This document shows positions 1 through 7,307 of a stretch of 19,509 nucleotides of DNA, one piece after another; the first letter of the stretch is position 1, and the number at the start of each line of letters is the position of its first letter. The position numbers and the translations under genes were made by a program. The notes beneath the pieces were generated by a model. It was not told where the DNA came from. It saw nothing but the letters and a program-made list of their open reading frames with translations, and searched no databases. The DNA is taken from NCBI GenBank assembly GCA_947175585.1, contig CAMWNL010000002.1, forward strand, positions 1 to 19,509. Reading direction: 5' to 3'. The DNA comes from an uncultured Bacteroidales bacterium. GTDB lineage: Bacteria > Bacteroidota > Bacteroidia > Bacteroidales > Muribaculaceae.

Positions 1-3000
1 AACTTTAGGCTATTGGTCTCTCTGTGGTGTCTGTTTGTCGCGACGGCCGCGTTCGCACAAATGACGCTTACAGGTACAATCACTGATTCATCCGGCGAAA
101 CTATGCCCGGCGTGTCAGTGAAAGTTAAAGGAAATGCGGCTATCGCTACTGCTTCAGACATCGACGGTCGTTTCATTCTCAAACTTCCAAATCTCAATGG
201 CACACTTGAAGTGTCATACATTGGTTACAAACCCCAGTCGATTGCCATTAAAGGCCGCACTAACATCGACATCGTCCTCGTCGAAGACTCCGAAGCCCTT
301 GACGAACTCGTAGTCGTTGGCTACGGCGTGCAGAAAAAAGTCAGCCTCACCGGCTCTGTCTCTGCCGTCTCAGGCAACGATCTCGTAAAAGCGCCGATGT
401 CTAACGTGTCGAGTCTTCTTACTGGTAAGGTATCCGGTATCACATCAGTTCAGTCTACCGGTGTGCCGGGTGGTGACGGTACATCTATCCATGTCCGTGG
501 TCTCAATGACTTTTCCGGCTCAGGCCCTCTCGTCATTGTCGACGGTGTCCCGATGGATATGAACCAGGTCAATCCCCAGGATATCGAGAGTATCTCGGTC
601 CTTAAGGATGCCGCGGCTGCAATCTATGGTGTGCAGGGTGCCAATGGTGTTATTCTTGTAACCACCAAGAAAGGTCAGGAAGGCTCAGCCAAGATTTCAT
701 ATTCAGGAGCATTTACGTGGGTTCACAACACTGCGCTCCCTGAATATCTTAATGCTGAAGAATACATGTACTGGCACAATAAAGCTTCGGCCATGGACGG
801 CATCACTCCTCGTTATACCGCCGAAATCCAGCGCCGAGTTCGCGAGGCTGCCCCCGACGATTACCTCGGTGAAACCGATTGGATTAAAGAGACTTTCAAG
901 ACTGGCTTCACCCAGCAGCACACAGTCTCTGCTTCAGGTGGCGCGAAAAATGTCAACTATTTCGTTTCTCTCGGTCTTCTTGACCAGGAGGGCACGATGC
1001 GCAACACCAACTATCGTCGCTACAACTTCCGCTCTAACCTTGATATTAAGGTAGCCAAGAATATGCGCTTCCTCGCTAATATTTCCGGTTATCGCACAGA
1101 GCGACTCTGGCCGGCTGCCAGCCTCGACCAGCAGAGCGAGTTCAACCCCTCTCGCGAGGCCTTGACTATGCTCCCGATTTTCCAGAAGACTTATAAAGAT
1201 TATCCCGTCGCATGGTCTGCCAATGGCAATCACATTAACCCTATAGCCTCGCTCGAAGGCGCCGGATGGAATCATCTTTACAGCAACCGCCTTATCGCTA
1301 ACTTCCAGCTTGAATATGATTTCAAAGACATTCACCCTGTTCTTGACGGCCTTAAGGCTTCAATCTGGGGCTCCTATGATGCCAACCATGGTTTGACTGA
1401 CAATTTTGACGGTTTCGTGGCTCAGTATGCCGTTGACCAGAATTTCGGCGAACCTCAGTTTGCTTATAAGCCCGGTTATGGCAAGCCCGGTGAAGGCACA
1501 TATTTCCGTGCGTCACACTGGAGCGGCAACTGGATTATTCGTCCGCAGATTTCTTATAATCATAAATTTGGTAAAGCCGATATCGGTGCCTTGTATCTCT
1601 ACGAAGCGACAAAATATTCTAACGGCGTGTTCCAGGCCAATGCCCGTGGCTATAGTGTCTTCGATCCTGTCGATATCTCGCTTGCAGATGAAATTATCTC
1701 TACAAGTGTGTTGGGTAGCCACCAGAATTCAGGCGTGGTTTCTCACGTAGGTCGTTTTAACTTCGGTTGGGATGAAAAATATCTCGTGGAGTTCGCGTTC
1801 CGTGTCGATGGTTCATACAAGTTCGCACCCGAAAACCGTTGGGGCTTCTTCCCGTCAGTTTCTGCCGGTTGGGTTCTCTCTCAGGAGTCGTTCATCAAAG
1901 ACAATCTCCCGTGGCTTGACTTCCTCAAACTCCGTGCCAGCTACGGTGAGTCAGGTAAGGACAACGTAAATGCCTTCCTCTATAGCACATTGTTCACTAA
2001 GGTGAAAAACGGAACCATCCTCAATGGTAGCCCGATGACCCTCTATTACACCAATTCTTATCCTACCGGTGACCTTGTCTGGTCTACGACCCGTTCATAC
2101 AACATCGGTCTTGATTTTGACTTGATGAAGCGCATCTTTGGCGCTGAGGTCGACGTATTCTATCAGCACACAAGCGATCTTCTTGAAGAAATCGGTGGTG
2201 TATTCCCCTCTTCGCTTGGCGGCAACACTCCTAAATATGAAAATTCAGGTGCTGTCGAAAACCGTGGTATCGACTTCACTCTTAAACATGAACTGACCGT
2301 CAACAAAGACTTTAGCTATCGCATCCGCGGTACATTCGGTTTCGCCCGTAACAAAGTCCTTAAGAAGAAAGTCAACGACGACCACCCCTCTTGGCGCAAT
2401 CAGATCGGTTATCCCATGGGTGCCCGTTTCGGTCTTATCGCTACCGGCCTCGCCCAGACTCAGGAACAGATTGATAATGCTCCTGCCGCGCCTTCAGGCA
2501 CTATCCGCCTCGGTGATATTCTCTATCAGGATACTAACGGCGACGGTAAGATTATGTACAAAGGCTCGGAGTCTGACTATGTTCGCATCGGTTATGGTGC
2601 TCTCCCTGAAATCTCCTTCTCTATGAATATGGATTTCAATTACAAGAATTTCTACCTCAATATGCTCTGGCAGGGTGTTAGCCATGTCGACTATACCCTC
2701 AACGGCACTTGGGGCAACGGCCACACCGACTCGACTCCATATACTATGCCTTTCTATGGTGACGCTAACTCTCCGAAATATCTTGTTGAGGAGGCGTGGA
2801 CCCCTGAGAACACTGACGCCCGTTATCCCCGTCTGTCAACTATTGTCAACGGTAACAACTCTGTGTGCTCGACCTGGTGGCTCGTCAACGGCGAGTATCT
2901 CCGCCTCAAGAGCTTGACTTTCGGTTATGATGTCCCGACCAAAGTGCTGACAAAGACGCCCTTCAGCCGCATCAACGTCTACGTTGCCGGCACAAACGTT

Positions 3001-3108
3001 CTTACATTCAGTCACTTCAAGTGGGTCGACCCCGAGTCGCCTTCTGTCTCTGCAGGTTACTATCCTCAGCAGGCTACATGGAGCTTGGGTCTTAATGTTT
3101 CCTTCTAA
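1..3108 (+). CDS. SusC-like TonB-dependent outer-membrane transporter (pair 1), 5' end cut by window edge
   Basis: The reading frame is open from base 1, and the visible residues before the first possible start (a TTG at 13) already look like a hydrophobic signal peptide ending in AFA-Q. The true start therefore lies upstream and the gene is 5'-partial. Using base 1 as codon 1, a carboxypeptidase-regulatory-like beta sandwich spans about residues 21-98 (TLTGTITDSSGETMPGVSV near its start). The SusC hallmark LDELVVVGYG is at 100-109, the TonB plug (LLTGKVSGI, IVDGVPM, SVLKDAAAAIYG, ANGVILVTTKKG) runs to about 226, and the rest is the 22-strand barrel ending in the typical aromatic terminus LNVSF. 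In the SusC family this protein imports oligosaccharides across the outer membrane using TonB energy, under a SusD lid. No STN domain lies between signal peptide and sandwich, so it is not an anti-sigma-signalling type. The susD partner starts 21 nt downstream. The substrate cannot be read from sequence. Confidence 0.95.
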   Translation, partial: NFRLLVSLWCLFVATAAFAQMTLTGTITDSSGETMPGVSVKVKGNAAIATASDIDGRFILKLPNLNGTLEVSYIGYKPQSIAIKGRTNIDIVLVEDSEALDELVVVGYGVQKKVSLTGSVSAVSGNDLVKAPMSNVSSLLTGKVSGITSVQSTGVPGGDGTSIHVRGLNDFSGSGPLVIVDGVPMDMNQVNPQDIESISVLKDAAAAIYGVQGANGVILVTTKKGQEGSAKISYSGAFTWVHNTALPEYLNAEEYMYWHNKASAMDGITPRYTAEIQRRVREAAPDDYLGETDWIKETFKTGFTQQHTVSASGGAKNVNYFVSLGLLDQEGTMRNTNYRRYNFRSNLDIKVAKNMRFLANISGYRTERLWPAASLDQQSEFNPSREALTMLPIFQKTYKDYPVAWSANGNHINPIASLEGAGWNHLYSNRLIANFQLEYDFKDIHPVLDGLKASIWGSYDANHGLTDNFDGFVAQYAVDQNFGEPQFAYKPGYGKPGEGTYFRASHWSGNWIIRPQISYNHKFGKADIGALYLYEATKYSNGVFQANARGYSVFDPVDISLADEIISTSVLGSHQNSGVVSHVGRFNFGWDEKYLVEFAFRVDGSYKFAPENRWGFFPSVSAGWVLSQESFIKDNLPWLDFLKLRASYGESGKDNVNAFLYSTLFTKVKNGTILNGSPMTLYYTNSYPTGDLVWSTTRSYNIGLDFDLMKRIFGAEVDVFYQHTSDLLEEIGGVFPSSLGGNTPKYENSGAVENRGIDFTLKHELTVNKDFSYRIRGTFGFARNKVLKKKVNDDHPSWRNQIGYPMGARFGLIATGLAQTQEQIDNAPAAPSGTIRLGDILYQDTNGDGKIMYKGSESDYVRIGYGALPEISFSMNMDFNYKNFYLNMLWQGVSHVDYTLNGTWGNGHTDSTPYTMPFYGDANSPKYLVEEAWTPENTDARYPRLSTIVNGNNSVCSTWWLVNGEYLRLKSLTFGYDVPTKVLTKTPFSRINVYVAGTNVLTFSHFKWVDPESPSVSAGYYPQQATWSLGLNVSF

Positions 3109-3129
3109 TCCTCTCATCATCCTTACAAT

Positions 3130-4863
3130 ATGAAAAGAATTAATTATATATTATTTTCTGCCGCGCTGCTTGTCTCTGCGTCCTCGTGCAACGATATCCT
3201 CGATGTCGATTCTACTACTCAGTTCAATGAGTCAGCTATCTGGAGTGACCCCGACGTTGCCGATGGCTATGTAGTTGCAGCCTATAATACTATTGCCGAT
3301 CACTCAAATCTTCGCAGTAACACCCGTCGTTTCTATGACGCTTATACTGATCTCTATAAATCAACCTCTTGGGACCAGTATGAACACATGTACAACAAGA
3401 ACCTCATGGAGACCTCAAAGTTCGGTAAAAACAATGCCAGTGACTTTGGCATTTGGAGCGAAGCCTATGGCCGTATCAAGCGCACCAATATTCTGATCAA
3501 CTCTATCGAGTCGCAGGGTGCTAAATTCGGCGAAAACTGGCAGAAGGTTCGCATTGCCGAGGCGCGTTTCTGCAATGCCATCAACTACTGGTTCATCGCT
3601 CGTGTTTACGGTGGTGCTGTGATTCGTACCCCTTACTCGGGAGTTAACGGCAAGACCGATGACGGCAAGTATGAACAGGATTGTAATCGTGCTCGTGTTT
3701 CTGAGGCCGAAACTTATGACTATATTATTAAGGAGATGAAAGAGGCGATTGTTGACCTTCCCGACGAATGGGAGAGCAAATATGTAGGTCGCGCCACAAA
3801 GGGTATGGTCTATGGTTTCCTTAGCCGTATCGCTCTTTATGCTCATGATTGGGAGACAGCGGTGGAGGCTGCCGATAAATGCAAGGAACTCGGCAAATAT
3901 GAGCTCGTGGCCAACTACGCTGACCTTTTCAAGCTTGACAAGGATGCTGCCAATCGTAAAGAGGTCATTTATGCCCTCTATGGTTTGAAAGATATCACTA
4001 AGTTTGATTTTGACAATAAGATGCGTCCTTTTGGCGATGGAGCTGTCTATAACACAAGTGCCGCTTCTATGGGTCAGATTGTCCCCACGTCTGAGCTCGC
4101 TGATTCTTACGAGTTCAAGGACGGCACTGAATTTGACTGGTCTACCTGGAATAAAGTCACTGATGCCAATGGCAAAAGACTCGAAGATCCTTTCACCTAT
4201 CGCGAACCGCGATTCCAGGCCACGATTCTCTATAATGGTGCTACTTGGGAAAAACGCACTATCGAGACCTATGTCGGTGTTAACGCGTCGGTTGGCGACG
4301 GTGCCGACTCATTTAAAGAGTATGTGAATGCCGGTTCTACCGCAGGCCACACTTGCACAGGCTACTACATGCGCAAATATCTTATGGAAGGTAATTCAGA
4401 GTGGACAACCAAGCAGAGTTGGATGACTGAAAATATTCTTCGTTACGCCGAAGTTCTTCTCAACAAGGCCGAGGCGCTTGCCGAACTCGGTCGCATCGAC
4501 GAGGCTCTCGCGCCCCTCAATCAGGTTCGTGCCCGTGTAGGTCTGCCTGCTAAGACTGTCAAGGATGCGCCTGACAAGGATTCTTTCATGAAAATACTCC
4601 GCAAAGAGCGCATTTGCGAACTCGCCGGCGAAGGCCTCCGCTATTGGGACCTCCGTCGTTGGAAGATTGCTCACGAGGTCATCGACGGACAGACAGTCCA
4701 TGGTGTGAAGATCACGCGACGCGCTTCCGGTTCGTTTGCTTACGCTCAGGTTGATTGCGACGGTGGTAATACTCGCATTTTCCAGCAGCGATACTATTAT
4801 TTCTCTATCCCTGCCGATGAGCTTACCAACAATAAGCTTTGCGTGGATAACCCCGGATGGTAA
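3130..4863 (+). CDS. SusD-like glycan-binding outer-membrane lipoprotein (pair 1)
   Basis: A 577-residue RagB/SusD family protein that should form the surface lid of the upstream SusC transporter and bind the incoming glycan. The N-terminus is a lipoprotein signal peptide with a lipobox ending SASSC, so Cys20 is the predicted lipidated residue. Family hallmarks seen are the N-terminal helical repeat segment FCNAINYWFIARVYGG, the C-terminal helix RYAEVLLNKAEALAELG at about 436-452, and the KERICELAGEGLRYWDLRRW motif at about 492-511. The end, VDNPGW, is also typical of SusD proteins. Length is normal for the family. The ATG lies 21 nt after the susC stop and the pair is surely co-transcribed. 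There is no Shine-Dalgarno sequence; TTAC sits 3 nt before the ATG. The ligand is unknown. Confidence 0.95.
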   Translation: MKRINYILFSAALLVSASSCNDILDVDSTTQFNESAIWSDPDVADGYVVAAYNTIADHSNLRSNTRRFYDAYTDLYKSTSWDQYEHMYNKNLMETSKFGKNNASDFGIWSEAYGRIKRTNILINSIESQGAKFGENWQKVRIAEARFCNAINYWFIARVYGGAVIRTPYSGVNGKTDDGKYEQDCNRARVSEAETYDYIIKEMKEAIVDLPDEWESKYVGRATKGMVYGFLSRIALYAHDWETAVEAADKCKELGKYELVANYADLFKLDKDAANRKEVIYALYGLKDITKFDFDNKMRPFGDGAVYNTSAASMGQIVPTSELADSYEFKDGTEFDWSTWNKVTDANGKRLEDPFTYREPRFQATILYNGATWEKRTIETYVGVNASVGDGADSFKEYVNAGSTAGHTCTGYYMRKYLMEGNSEWTTKQSWMTENILRYAEVLLNKAEALAELGRIDEALAPLNQVRARVGLPAKTVKDAPDKDSFMKILRKERICELAGEGLRYWDLRRWKIAHEVIDGQTVHGVKITRRASGSFAYAQVDCDGGNTRIFQQRYYYFSIPADELTNNKLCVDNPGW

Positions 4864-4900
4864 TTAAAATATTTTACTAACAGTTACGTTAAAGTTCAAT

Positions 4901-5392
4901 ATGAAACTTTTTAAATATATTGCCGCTTCGGCTATCGCGGCTTTCTTCTGCCTCGCGGTCAGCTCTTGTGCCGAGACAGGTTCAGAGTTCGAACACGACA
5001 GCAATCTCCTCAAGACGGTTAGTATCAAGACTAACCCCGGTGCTGATGGCATCGCGGGAGAGATTATCGAGTATGATGCTCAAGGTCAGGTTGTCCCGGC
5101 CGATCAGGTGACTCTCGAATCTGTCGCCGGCGGTCACGGTGTTGTTCTCTTCGAGCTGTCTCCGCTCTTGCGTGGTGTCTATGACCCCGAGCGTTGTTAT
5201 CTCGGCGCTTCTCTTACGTTTGACCAGATTATCCGTCCGGGTCTTAACGGTATTAAAAATATCACTAATCGCGATGCGTCAGGTGTGGCTCAGGGCATTG
5301 ATGTTACTGTTACTTCAGGCATCGGCACAGTCCGCCCGTATAAGATTATAGGATATTTCCAGGGCGAGTATAAAATTAACCCCGAAGACTAA
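4901..5392 (+). CDS. Small putative surface lipoprotein, function unknown
   Basis: A 163-residue protein with a clear lipoprotein signal peptide: a basic start, a hydrophobic stretch, and a lipobox ending AVSSC with Cys23 as the predicted lipidated residue. The mature part is about 140 residues, looks rich in beta strands, and has one further cysteine (in the segment DPERCYLG). I do not recognise the family and see no catalytic motif. It lies 37 nt after susD and 23 nt before the next lipoprotein gene. This is the place where Sus-type operons usually encode surface glycan-binding proteins (SusE/SusF position), so an accessory role at the SusCD complex is a reasonable inference. It is far shorter than typical SusE/SusF-like proteins, so a structural or stabilising role is an alternative. 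Confidence 0.8.
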   Translation: MKLFKYIAASAIAAFFCLAVSSCAETGSEFEHDSNLLKTVSIKTNPGADGIAGEIIEYDAQGQVVPADQVTLESVAGGHGVVLFELSPLLRGVYDPERCYLGASLTFDQIIRPGLNGIKNITNRDASGVAQGIDVTVTSGIGTVRPYKIIGYFQGEYKINPED

Positions 5393-5415
5393 ACCCATAG
5401 AAATCACTTACAGTT

Positions 5416-7071
5416 ATGAAGATTAAACCATTAAGATATCTGCTTGCCTCCGCGCTTTCAGTCATGGCCGTTGCTGCAGTGACTTCCTGTAAAGACGACA
5501 TGTCTGATACTCTTCGCAGTGAGGCGAAAATCGAACCTTATAACTTCACCGTTACCGGTGTAGGTGTCAATCCTGATAAGGCTGCTCCTGTGTTCCGCAC
5601 GAATTTCTCGGCCGGAGGCGATACCATCTATATCCGTGTCCCTGAAAATTATGATGTTAAGGGCGAACTCAACGGTGCTCTCCCTAATTTCTATCTGTCA
5701 ATGGGTGCGACCGTCACTCCTCCCATGACCGAAGCTCAGGATTTCTCAGACCCCGAGCATCCGGTTGAGTACACTGTAACCTCTGCCGACGGATCGGCTA
5801 CCCGTAAATTTTATGTGACATATATGCTCGTGCCTCAGATTCCTATTGCTTATGGTGAAGGCTTCACTGAGGGCGAGAAAATTGCCGTTAAGACCTATGT
5901 TGAGCTTGGCTTCCCGGGCTCTTATGGTAGTTGGGCCGGTGATAATCTTAATCCTAATCAGGGCGACCTTATGGGCTTCCCGGCTTTCTGCGGCAACGAA
6001 CATTTGGTCGTTTTCTCTCGCCGCTTCGCCTGGGGTGATGATGGTTCATCAGGTGCTGGTGCGGTGACCGCAAACCCGGCTCACGCTTTCAAAGTGTTTG
6101 ATATTGCAACTCTCGCTCCTGCCGGTAGCCTCAATTTGGGTGGCATATCGCCTGCCGATGTTGTAGCTGTTGCTTCTGACTGGAGCGGTAACATGGTTGC
6201 TGCTGTTGGCCGCAAAGCCTCTGGTAAGACAGACTTTTATTATTGGACGTCTCCGACAGCTTCACCAGTTCTTCTCGGCACGGCTGACGTCTCAGTCGAT
6301 ATCAGTGCTCACGCTGCAGACGCTTCTCCCTATATCAATATCGCCGGAGACGTTACCGGTTCAGCCGTAATAGCAGCTTCTGCTCCTCGTGACGCAGATG
6401 GTTCTCACTACAAATTCACTTTCGCCGGCGGCAAGATGGTTCCTGGCTACGATGTTATTAAGAGTGGTCATAGTTCTCTTGATAAAAACGGCTATCAGAT
6501 GATTTCGTTCTTCGGACCCGAAGCTAACGCCCCATATCTTGTCGGCGATACTCAGGACAACCCCGGCGAGGACAATGGTCAGATTCAGATTTATCTCAAT
6601 AACCCCGACGGCACTAACCGTGGCACAATGGACTATCACTGCTCTGATGTCAACGGTTGGGTGATGGACTCTAATAAAGGCGATGTTTGGTGGTCGCGTT
6701 CCGGCAAATGGCTTTCTCGCGACGGTGCTCGCCGTCCTACTGTCCATGCTTTGGTTCTCAACGGCAAATCATATTCCTATTGGACGACCGGCACAGACTG
6801 GGGGTCTCGTGGAGTGTTGATGGATCAGGATTTGACCTCAGGTGTTGACCTCCAGGAAATCGGTGGCTTAAAGAATCCCTATCCGGGTTGGTGCTATGGT
6901 CGTGATACCGGCGCTAAGCGTGACAGTGGCGATGAAGGCATTTATGTGACTTCGTCATTCGGCGCTATTGCTGACTGGTTCTTTGATGACGAGACATCGA
7001 TCGGTTATCTTGCACTTTGGACCGACCGTTTCGGTGTCGTACTGTTCCGTATCACCTGTTATGAGCTTTAA
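5416..7071 (+). CDS. DUF5018-type surface lipoprotein, candidate glycan-binding protein
   Basis: A 551-residue lipoprotein whose lipobox ends in VTSC (Cys25). It is followed by KDD, which matches the acidic lipoprotein export signal (lysine then two acidic residues) described for surface-exposed lipoproteins of Bacteroidetes, so surface display is likely. Residues about 39-137 resemble the DUF5018 beta sandwich, with the pattern IYIRVPENYD, MGATVTPP, AQDFSDPEHPVEYTVTSADG. The remaining 400 residues are rich in Gly, Trp and aromatic strands (VVFSRRFAWGDDG, AFKVFDIATL, VVAVASDWSGNMVAAVG). They read like a repeated beta-strand fold, perhaps a propeller, but I cannot assign it. The operon position after susC and susD suggests a glycan-binding accessory protein. 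No hydrolase signature was seen, although an enzyme of unknown family cannot be excluded. It is the last gene before the hairpin at 7104-7133. TTAC lies 4 nt before its ATG. Confidence 0.85.
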   Translation: MKIKPLRYLLASALSVMAVAAVTSCKDDMSDTLRSEAKIEPYNFTVTGVGVNPDKAAPVFRTNFSAGGDTIYIRVPENYDVKGELNGALPNFYLSMGATVTPPMTEAQDFSDPEHPVEYTVTSADGSATRKFYVTYMLVPQIPIAYGEGFTEGEKIAVKTYVELGFPGSYGSWAGDNLNPNQGDLMGFPAFCGNEHLVVFSRRFAWGDDGSSGAGAVTANPAHAFKVFDIATLAPAGSLNLGGISPADVVAVASDWSGNMVAAVGRKASGKTDFYYWTSPTASPVLLGTADVSVDISAHAADASPYINIAGDVTGSAVIAASAPRDADGSHYKFTFAGGKMVPGYDVIKSGHSSLDKNGYQMISFFGPEANAPYLVGDTQDNPGEDNGQIQIYLNNPDGTNRGTMDYHCSDVNGWVMDSNKGDVWWSRSGKWLSRDGARRPTVHALVLNGKSYSYWTTGTDWGSRGVLMDQDLTSGVDLQEIGGLKNPYPGWCYGRDTGAKRDSGDEGIYVTSSFGAIADWFFDDETSIGYLALWTDRFGVVLFRITCYEL

Positions 7072-7103
7072 TTTATAGGATTCGTAAGATACAATTTATT
7101 GTG

Positions 7104-7133
7104 CGGCGGCGCTCCATATTTGGGGCGCCGTTG
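7104..7133 (+). terminator. GC-rich hairpin ending the first operon
   Basis: The arms CGGCGCTCC (7107-7115) and GGGGCGCCG (7122-7130) pair over nine positions with one T-G wobble around the six-base loop ATATTT. Three more pairs extend the base of the stem (C7104-G7133 and two G-T wobbles). The trailing stretch TTGTTCT is only a weak T tract. The hairpin lies 32 nt after the stop codon of the DUF5018 lipoprotein gene and before the promoter-like region, which fits an operon terminator. Efficiency is uncertain because of the poor T tract. Confidence 0.65.
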
Positions 7134-7203
7134 TTCTATGGTCACATTTGCCGTTTATGGTTCAAATTTTACCTGTAGTAAAGCTCAGTTGGCCAAAAAA
7201 CTC

Positions 7204-7215
7204 AAAATATATTTT
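7204..7215. repeat. Perfect 12-bp AT palindrome next to the -33 element
   Basis: AAAATATATTTT is identical to its own reverse complement. It overlaps the first bases of the predicted TTTG -33 element (7213-7216). In such an AT-rich gap it may be chance, or an activator site or bent DNA. Confidence 0.4.
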
Positions 7216-7243
7216 GATATTTCGAAAATTATATCTTATTTTG
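7213..7243 (+). promoter_or_regulatory. Candidate Bacteroidetes promoter for the GH89-susCD operon
   Basis: TTTG at 7213-7216 and TTATTTTG at 7236-7243 are separated by 19 nt. The Bacteroidetes primary sigma consensus is TTTG near -33 and TAnnTTTG near -7 with about this spacing. One base of the -7 box deviates (TT instead of TA). Transcription would start near 7250, giving a leader of about 58 nt before the preferred ATG at 7308. It lies directly after the hairpin that closes the upstream operon. Confidence 0.55.
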
Positions 7244-7254
7244 TGACACAAAAT
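7238..7254. promoter_or_regulatory. 17-bp perfect palindrome over the -7 box and predicted start site, candidate operator
   Basis: ATTTTGTGACACAAAAT has 8-bp perfectly complementary arms around one central base. It covers the right part of the predicted -7 element and the expected transcription start. A dimeric DNA-binding protein bound here would block initiation. No second copy was noticed in the window and no regulator gene is nearby, so the operator role is inference. Confidence 0.45.
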
Positions 7255-7307
7255 CGTTTTTTTGTTCTGTAACCCGTGTGGTAAGCCACGAACTTCAAAA
7301 ATATTTC

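Noticed and set aside
934..1335. 133-residue minus-strand open frame inside the first susC
   Set aside because: It lies wholly within a clear SusC barrel, its sequence matches no known pattern and it has no promoter.
7278..7307. GTG start adding ten residues to the GH89 lipoprotein
   Set aside because: The ATG at 7308 gives a standard lipoprotein signal peptide of 19 residues before Cys, and the extra residues contain charged positions that do not improve it.
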